64,000 nt of DNA, taken from positions 1 through 64,000 of the forward strand of contig NZ_MSLT01000012.1 of assembly GCF_002149925.1 (NCBI RefSeq), read 5' to 3'. Positions 58,706 to 64,000 of the stretch are shown one piece after another. Position 1 is the first letter of the stretch, and the number at the start of each line of letters is the position of its first letter. The stretch comes from Thioflexithrix psekupsensis (GTDB taxonomy: Bacteria > Pseudomonadota > Gammaproteobacteria > Beggiatoales > Beggiatoaceae). The notes under the pieces are model-generated. The model was not told the origin of the DNA. It saw only the letters and a program-made list of their open reading frames with translations, and searched no databases. A program made the translations under genes and the position numbers.

Positions 58706-58770
58706 TTTTGAGGTGACATTGCTTTGTCAAATAAACTATTAAAAACACAATTATCAAGATAAATTTTCAT
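58702..58770 (-). repeat. Duplicated 5' end of the PIN gene
   Basis: A 22-codon frame MKIYLDNCVFNSLFDKAMSP, then QK and a stop, placed directly before the truncated PIN gene and resembling its first twelve codons (MKVYLDNCSFNR). It overlaps the last codons of the truncated restriction enzyme gene. The arrangement looks like a junction where two PIN gene copies, or one copy and a deletion, were joined. Confidence 0.6.
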
Positions 58771-60535
58771 AACGATACTGATGATTTTTAATCAAAAAAA
58801 CAACACTCACACCCACTTGAATTCCGAACATATTATGCTTAGTTCCTGACAATTTAGGATTTTTTCGCACATTTCCCCCTAAGTCTAAAATATAAATCTG
58901 ATCAAAAACAGTGGCTAAATAATCTCGCATTCCATCAAATGCCAGATTATTCAAAAAACTATTATTCGTCACAAACGCCACAATTTCATCTGCTTGATTT
59001 TTAAGCCGTTCTGTCGCCCAAGCAAACGCTTTTACATACACATCTGACAAAGCATTTTTATTGGTTGCTTTAGAATCTTTAGCATAAGTTTGACTGATTA
59101 AACTGTCTAATACGGGATATTTTCGATTTTTATTATTATCATTTTCATTCACTTGCCCCACATTATAAGGTGGATTGCCAATAATCACAAAAATAGGCGT
59201 TTCTTGTTGCTTTTTAACCCGTTCTGCATTCTCAGGCGCAAACATATTTAAGGCTTGTTGTTTGGCTTCGATAATCTCAAAAGTATCAACCAAACAAATC
59301 CCCTCAAAAGACTTATAATTTCCCGTTTTCTCAAAAAACGCATGTTCAATATTCATAGACGCAATATAATAAGGCAACAATAACACCTCATTACAATGCA
59401 ATTCATGCAAATATTTATATTCTAATTTCAACGGACTAATCTGCTCCATAATCCGCATTATAAAATTACCCGTTCCCACAAACGGATCAAGAATATGCAC
59501 GCCTTTACTGGACAGACTTTTATTAAATTCCGTTTTTAAAAAATCATCCACCGATTCCACCATAAAGCTAACAATTTCTTGCGGCGTATAAACAATTCCA
59601 TGCGTATCTGCGACTTTGACAGCAAAGCCTTGAAAAAACTTTTCATACAAAGTATTTAAAAAAGTTTGCTTACGCTGATAATCGACAATTGTCGCGGCGT
59701 TTTTCTCAATTACCTTATAAAAACGCTCAACCCGTGTTAAAAACTGATCACGGCTAAAACTTCTGGTGGTTAAAGCGGCAATGACTTCCTCTAATTTTTT
59801 AGCAATGACATTTTTACGTACAAAATCAGGATTATTAAAAATAGTTCTAAACAAACGTTCCGTGAGCAAATGCTGCACTAACATCTCAATAATAGCGGCT
59901 CTGGAAATATTAGGATTTATCGTTTCTTGGCACAATTCCCAAAAGTGATTAAATTCATCTTTAAAAGTTTTACTTTCAATTAATTCCTTTTCAATAATAC
60001 CAACCAATTCCGTGCCTAAATGCCCAACTTTATCCTTAAAATCCTCGACGGCTTCAGCCCATTCTTTATAAAGCGGCTTTTGATAACTAAAAAATAAATC
60101 TAAGGCTTCAATTAAAGCCTTTGGATCGTTTTTAATTTCTTTATCAAACACCCGTTTATTTTGCTGGAATAAAACAATTCTAGCGGGAGATTGAAACAAA
60201 ATATTATCGCTTGGATAATCATCATCTTGAAATTTCTTTTTAATTTCTCGATCTAAAACATCGCCTTCATCTTTCGCCTCCCAAACCCCATAAATTAACA
60301 CTTTCATTTCCCGATCCACTAAAGCTCCGTCAAGCCGTGCAGAGCTGCGTTTATCTCGCTTAAACGTGTACTGTTCCACCACATCAAGCTCCTGATTTAA
60401 GCCCGCACAATGTCGCAACACATTCGCAAAATAAGGCGCGACCGATCCTTCTTTGGTGTAGCCAGCGTCGCGTAGTTCTTGAATAGCAGCGTAATAGTCT
60501 TTGATGACTTTATGCGTGGGTTTCAGGTCTAACAT
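58754..60535 (-). CDS. Type ISP restriction-modification enzyme, C-terminus missing
   Basis: A 593-residue protein. The N-terminal nuclease domain shows SARLDGALVDREMKVLIYGV and WEAKDEGDVLDREIKKKF (PD-(D/E)XK pattern). A helical coupling region lies at about 150-310. The N6-adenine methylase domain has motif I ILDPFVGTGNFIMR at about 355 and motif IV NPPYNVG at about 465. It ends GVSVVFLIKNHQYRYENLS. Type ISP enzymes go on for some 400-900 residues with the rest of the methylase and the target-recognition domain. The last codons overlap the duplicated PIN gene start, so the 3' part was replaced. The remaining protein probably lacks target recognition. Confidence 0.85.
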   Translation of the reverse strand: MLDLKPTHKVIKDYYAAIQELRDAGYTKEGSVAPYFANVLRHCAGLNQELDVVEQYTFKRDKRSSARLDGALVDREMKVLIYGVWEAKDEGDVLDREIKKKFQDDDYPSDNILFQSPARIVLFQQNKRVFDKEIKNDPKALIEALDLFFSYQKPLYKEWAEAVEDFKDKVGHLGTELVGIIEKELIESKTFKDEFNHFWELCQETINPNISRAAIIEMLVQHLLTERLFRTIFNNPDFVRKNVIAKKLEEVIAALTTRSFSRDQFLTRVERFYKVIEKNAATIVDYQRKQTFLNTLYEKFFQGFAVKVADTHGIVYTPQEIVSFMVESVDDFLKTEFNKSLSSKGVHILDPFVGTGNFIMRIMEQISPLKLEYKYLHELHCNEVLLLPYYIASMNIEHAFFEKTGNYKSFEGICLVDTFEIIEAKQQALNMFAPENAERVKKQQETPIFVIIGNPPYNVGQVNENDNNKNRKYPVLDSLISQTYAKDSKATNKNALSDVYVKAFAWATERLKNQADEIVAFVTNNSFLNNLAFDGMRDYLATVFDQIYILDLGGNVRKNPKLSGTKHNMFGIQVGVSVVFLIKNHQYRYENLS

Positions 60536-60589
60536 TGGGATTACGTCTTGTTTGTGGTGAATTTGGGTGAGTATAGCGTAAAATTTTTT

Positions 60590-60695
60590 GTCCGAATCAG
60601 AATTTTCAGAATTGATGCTTGCAAGTTATTTATTTTCAACAGATTTTTTATTCTTTAATTCCGAAAATTTAGAAATTCTGTAAATTTTGTCTGTT
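60590..60695 (-). repeat. Palindromic MITE, copy D (short, diverged)
   Basis: GTCCGAATCAGAATTTTCAG, then GCTTGCAAGTTATTTATTTT, CAACAG, TTTTTTATTCTTTAATTC and TGTAAATTTTGTC match the centre and arms of the repeat with more differences than copies A-C. The TACC/GGTA ends are missing. The remaining part of 60536-60859 holds no gene I can see and presumably the promoter of the channel gene. Confidence 0.7.
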
Positions 60696-60859
60696 ATCTA
60701 ATAGAATATTGAACAAATCATGATGCACAAATTATGGAATACTTCTTTTCAATTATATTACTCTATTCTATAATGTGTCAATCTCTCAACGGGGTAAAAT
60801 CTGATTTGTAGAAATCCCTAATTTGAGATTTTAAACGCCATTAAAATAGAACATTATCC

Positions 60860-63800
60860 ATGAAGGTTATTTATTTTATGAAAATTCCTGCTTATTTAAA
60901 CATAAATACTGTACTAATTACTACCTTTTTTCGCCCCCATAATGCAATGTGGAAATATCAAGTATTAATAATTTTATTATTACTGGGAATGAGTTTTATG
61001 GTTTCTGCTCAAACAGAAGCCAGTAATAGCAACGCAGCCACAGCCAGTAGTTTAACGCCTGAAATTGTGGAAGAACGGCAAAATCTTTTAAAAATAGAAC
61101 GCGAAACCACACAGCAACAACAAAGCCAATTAGATGTCCAAACACAAGAATTGGCAGAACGAATTGCGCAATTACAACCTGAGCAAGTTTCAGAAGAATT
61201 ATTAAAAGAAGCAGGCTTTACCAAACAAGCGGCACAATTAGAATTAGATAAAGTTCGCGTTACGCAACAAAATTTAACCACGCTCATCCGTGAACAACGC
61301 ACCGCTTTACAAGATCGCCGTCAACGCCTAGAGACCCTGCAAGCCACCCAAACCACCAATGAAACCGAAGCAGCCGCTTTAAAAACTCGTTTGGAACAAC
61401 AGCAAATAGCTATTGAATTGCTAGAAAAAAGTTTAGGTATTGAGCAATTACGGTTAGCAAATTTACAAGTCTTAATTGACTTGTTAGAAAAAAAGGTGGA
61501 TTCAGCCGTGCGTTGGGAAAATGAAGTGACTAAAGCCTACGAATTGCAGCAAAAAGAAAAACTGCAATCTCGCATTCAAGAAGAACGGCAAAATTATTTT
61601 AATCAAGCCAGCCAATTACAATTAGAATTATCACGCTTACCAGAAACCGCTCCAGAAGCACAACGGCAATTATTAAAAACACAAATTCAAGTGGCTGAAT
61701 ATCGGGCGCAATGGGTGACGGATGAATTAAAATTTAATTTCATGAATGATACTTTAATGCGGTTAAAAAATTTATTAGAAAAAATGCCTGATCGCATTAA
61801 TCAACAGCATCAACGAGAAACCGATCATCTAAAACAAGATTTAACCGCTTTAACTTTAGCGTTGAGCAATCGAATTGGCGTGTTGCAACAACAATTAACC
61901 GTGCAAAAACAACGTCAAATCGCCAGCGATCAACGCTCTCAACGTTGGTTTAAACAAGAACAAGAAGCCCTAAGCGAATTAACCAAAGATTTACAGCAAC
62001 AATTACAGCGTGTCACTGAAGTGCATTTATTGTTATTGCCTTTGGAAATGCCATTGGCCACAGCTTATGCCAATAATTTGCGTAATCGTTTAATGCAACG
62101 GCGGCAATTACCTGAAAATATGACCGGTTGGCAAACGTTATTGTCAGAAATTAGCGAAGTGCCGCACATCTTTTGGCAACAAACTCAATTTACAGTGCGT
62201 GGCTTTTTAAGAGCGTTTCAACAAATTGATGAAAAACGCTGGTCAGTGATTATTCTGGTGGTATTTTTATGGTTAATTATAGTATTTTTTATTCGTTATT
62301 ATTTGATGGGAATTTTTCATCGACTCAATCAAATGGCGGATATGAGTTCATCGGCTCGCAGTTTATTAATTTTATTAAAATTGCTGCATATTAATCGTAT
62401 TGGAATTACTCTGACAGGGATTTTATTATTGATGATTTGGCTGGCTGATCCGCCTTATCCCAGCGTGTTAATTAGTGTCACGGTGGCTTTATTGTGGTTG
62501 GGTATTAAATTTCCTGTGGATTTGGCGTGGCTTATTTTACATCCGCGTGAAACTTCTCAATCAGAACAACAAGTTGACCTCGCCAAAATAAAGTTATATC
62601 GCCAATTGCGTTGGATGGTGATTTTAACCAGCAGTTTAATTATGATTACCACATTGGGGCATATTTTACCTATTGGGTTGATGGTGCAAGATTTAATTGA
62701 TACGGGATTTATGTTGTTTTTATCGATTACTATTTTCCCGATTATGCACATTCGACATTTATTAATTGGTTCATTAAAACAAACGATCAGCGGTTATTGG
62801 TTATTAGTGATTCGTTTAACCACCTTAATGATTCCATTGGCACTGTTGGCTGTGGCATTAATGGGATTGATTGGTTATTTAAATTTAGGTTGGTATGTAG
62901 CGTGGCGATTGGGTTTATTTTTATTTATATTTGTTGCGTGGTTAGTGGCGCGGGGTTTATTGCAAGATATTATTAAATTGCTGAAAAACTTTGCGTTAAA
63001 GTACAGTGAATATGGTTTGTTATGGACACAAGATATTATTCCGTTATTGGATAAATTATTGGGAGTGGGTTTAGCGATTGGGGCTATTTTTACGTTATTT
63101 TGGATTAATGGTTGGTTTAATGATGAAGTCTTTATGAGCAGTGTTAAAGGCTTTTTTGATTATACCGTGTTTACCATTAATGAAGCCAATATTAGTATTG
63201 GTAATGTACTGTTATCGATTTTTACTTTTTGGGCGGTATTTTGGTTTAGCAGTTGGTCAAAACGGGTTACTTATCGTTGGATTTATAGCAATATTTTAGA
63301 TTTGGGGGTACGTAGCAGTTTATCTATTTTTACCCAATATATTGTGTTGGTGATTGGATTGTTAATTGCCTTGAAAATTATGGGTATTAATTTAACCACA
63401 TTAATGGTGTTATTGGGTGGTTTAGGGGTGGGGATTGGTTTTGGTTTGCAAAACATTGTGAATAATTTTGTCAGTGGTATTTTGCTGCTCGTAGAACGTC
63501 CGCTGCGCACCGGCGACATTGTCAACGTCGGCGGCAATGAAGGCGAAGTCACACAGATCGGAATGCGTTCACTCACCATTAAAACGTGGAATAAACAAGA
63601 TGTTATCGTACCAAACTCGGAATTAATCACCAATTCTTTCGTCAATTGGACGCACAGTGACAAGGTATTGCGCGTCACTTTGTATATCGGAGTAAGCTAC
63701 AATGATGATCCCCATCATGTGAAAAAAGTCATGACAGAAGCACTCAATCAAGTCACTGAGATTTTAAAAGAACCACCGTCTACGGTGAGTTTATGGGAAT

Positions 63801-64000
63801 TTATGGATTCAGCCGTGAGTTTTCGTGTGGATTACTACTTTGATCTTTCTGGCCCTGGTGGTTTGGTGGCGCGAGATGCTGTATTGTTTTCTATTTGGGA
63901 TGCACTACGTAAAGAGGGGATCACTATTCCTTATCCTCAACGCGATATTCACGTGCTTACTACAAAAGTACCACAAGATAACCCTTTGACCGATTCCACC
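60860..64000 (+). CDS. MscK/KefA-like mechanosensitive channel (open at window end)
   Basis: At least 1,047 codons, running out of the window. ATG 60860, 60878 and 60947 are all possible starts; the last gives a clean signal peptide (MWKYQVLIILLLLGMSFMVS then AQ). Residues about 60-400 are a periplasmic Gln/Glu-rich coiled coil (for example ETTQQQQSQLDVQTQELAER). About ten membrane helices follow. The MscS core is complete: LMVLLGGLGVGIGFGLQNIV, NNFVSGILLLVERPLRTGDI and KTWNKQDVIVPNSELITNSF. This is the large MscK/MscM architecture that opens on membrane tension. The cytosolic vestibule is present up to VPQDNPLTDST. Confidence 0.93.
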   Translation, partial: MKVIYFMKIPAYLNINTVLITTFFRPHNAMWKYQVLIILLLLGMSFMVSAQTEASNSNAATASSLTPEIVEERQNLLKIERETTQQQQSQLDVQTQELAERIAQLQPEQVSEELLKEAGFTKQAAQLELDKVRVTQQNLTTLIREQRTALQDRRQRLETLQATQTTNETEAAALKTRLEQQQIAIELLEKSLGIEQLRLANLQVLIDLLEKKVDSAVRWENEVTKAYELQQKEKLQSRIQEERQNYFNQASQLQLELSRLPETAPEAQRQLLKTQIQVAEYRAQWVTDELKFNFMNDTLMRLKNLLEKMPDRINQQHQRETDHLKQDLTALTLALSNRIGVLQQQLTVQKQRQIASDQRSQRWFKQEQEALSELTKDLQQQLQRVTEVHLLLLPLEMPLATAYANNLRNRLMQRRQLPENMTGWQTLLSEISEVPHIFWQQTQFTVRGFLRAFQQIDEKRWSVIILVVFLWLIIVFFIRYYLMGIFHRLNQMADMSSSARSLLILLKLLHINRIGITLTGILLLMIWLADPPYPSVLISVTVALLWLGIKFPVDLAWLILHPRETSQSEQQVDLAKIKLYRQLRWMVILTSSLIMITTLGHILPIGLMVQDLIDTGFMLFLSITIFPIMHIRHLLIGSLKQTISGYWLLVIRLTTLMIPLALLAVALMGLIGYLNLGWYVAWRLGLFLFIFVAWLVARGLLQDIIKLLKNFALKYSEYGLLWTQDIIPLLDKLLGVGLAIGAIFTLFWINGWFNDEVFMSSVKGFFDYTVFTINEANISIGNVLLSIFTFWAVFWFSSWSKRVTYRWIYSNILDLGVRSSLSIFTQYIVLVIGLLIALKIMGINLTTLMVLLGGLGVGIGFGLQNIVNNFVSGILLLVERPLRTGDIVNVGGNEGEVTQIGMRSLTIKTWNKQDVIVPNSELITNSFVNWTHSDKVLRVTLYIGVSYNDDPHHVKKVMTEALNQVTEILKEPPSTVSLWEFMDSAVSFRVDYYFDLSGPGGLVARDAVLFSIWDALRKEGITIPYPQRDIHVLTTKVPQDNPLTDST

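Overview
The window looks like chromosome of a free-living, respiring gammaproteobacterium of moderate to low GC content. Supporting this are the gene set and orders typical of Gammaproteobacteria: DUF4845-rnc-era, an RNase R gene, a YhdP-type AsmA-like giant, IscX, RluC, Coq7-type ubiquinone synthesis, gltBD, a TTG-started rpsT and a CAG-anticodon tRNA-Leu with encoded CCA. The heavy load of small mobile elements, toxin-antitoxin pairs and defence genes would fit a Beggiatoa/Thiothrix-like lineage. That assignment is inference, not something the sequence proves.

Layout. 1-2876 is the end of an rRNA operon (23S, 5S, terminator). 2969-8800 is accessory DNA: a toxin-antitoxin pair, two inverted IS630 copies (3495-4621 and 7333-8458), and between them a short integron-type cassette array (attC-like sites, one unknown cassette gene, one BrnT/BrnA-like pair), an IS1-family element and a CAP-domain gene cut by both insertion sequences. 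A relic of the yhdP C-terminus follows. 8921-13481 is a sigma-54 activator divergent from cydP-cydA-cydB-cydX, with a well-spaced -24/-12 promoter in front of cydP. 13584-25046 carries a DUF2202 protein, a TDT-family transporter, yhdP, rnr, tRNA-Leu, iscX, an FtsK-like protein whose ATPase motifs are destroyed, and rluC. 25224-29556 is a four-gene operon that I could not match to a described system: a double-glycine leader peptide, two tandem GT1-type glycosyltransferases and a secreted protein with an internal repeat. 29700-33510 holds copies of a palindromic MITE with IS630-like ends and a broken three-gene ABC-3C-like defence locus. One MITE sits exactly at a TA inside the effector gene.

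33542-44237 is mostly housekeeping: coq7, a hybrid histidine kinase, coaD, a YgiQ-type radical SAM gene, an isolated hypD, rpsT and an aspartate aminotransferase. 44340-46315 is an AAA ATPase + DUF4435 pair matching the PARIS (AriA/AriB) defence system. 46775-52761 is gltB-gltD. 53038-57678 is DUF4845-rnc-era, a PD-(D/E)XK-like protein, a family 2 glycosyltransferase, a small membrane protein and rlmH. 57832-60535 is a collapsed defence island: toxin-antitoxin fragments and a type ISP restriction-modification enzyme with its C-terminal part missing. 60860 to the window end is an MscK-like mechanosensitive channel, open at the edge.

Two themes stand out. First, IS630-type ends (TACC...GGTA at TA) are shared by the full insertion sequences and a non-coding repeat family, and removing two of these insertions in silico restores reading frames. 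Second, several frame breaks (IS630 copy 2, the ABC-3C ATPase, possibly the tail of the secreted protein) lie at homopolymer runs, so slippage, sequencing error and real decay must be told apart.
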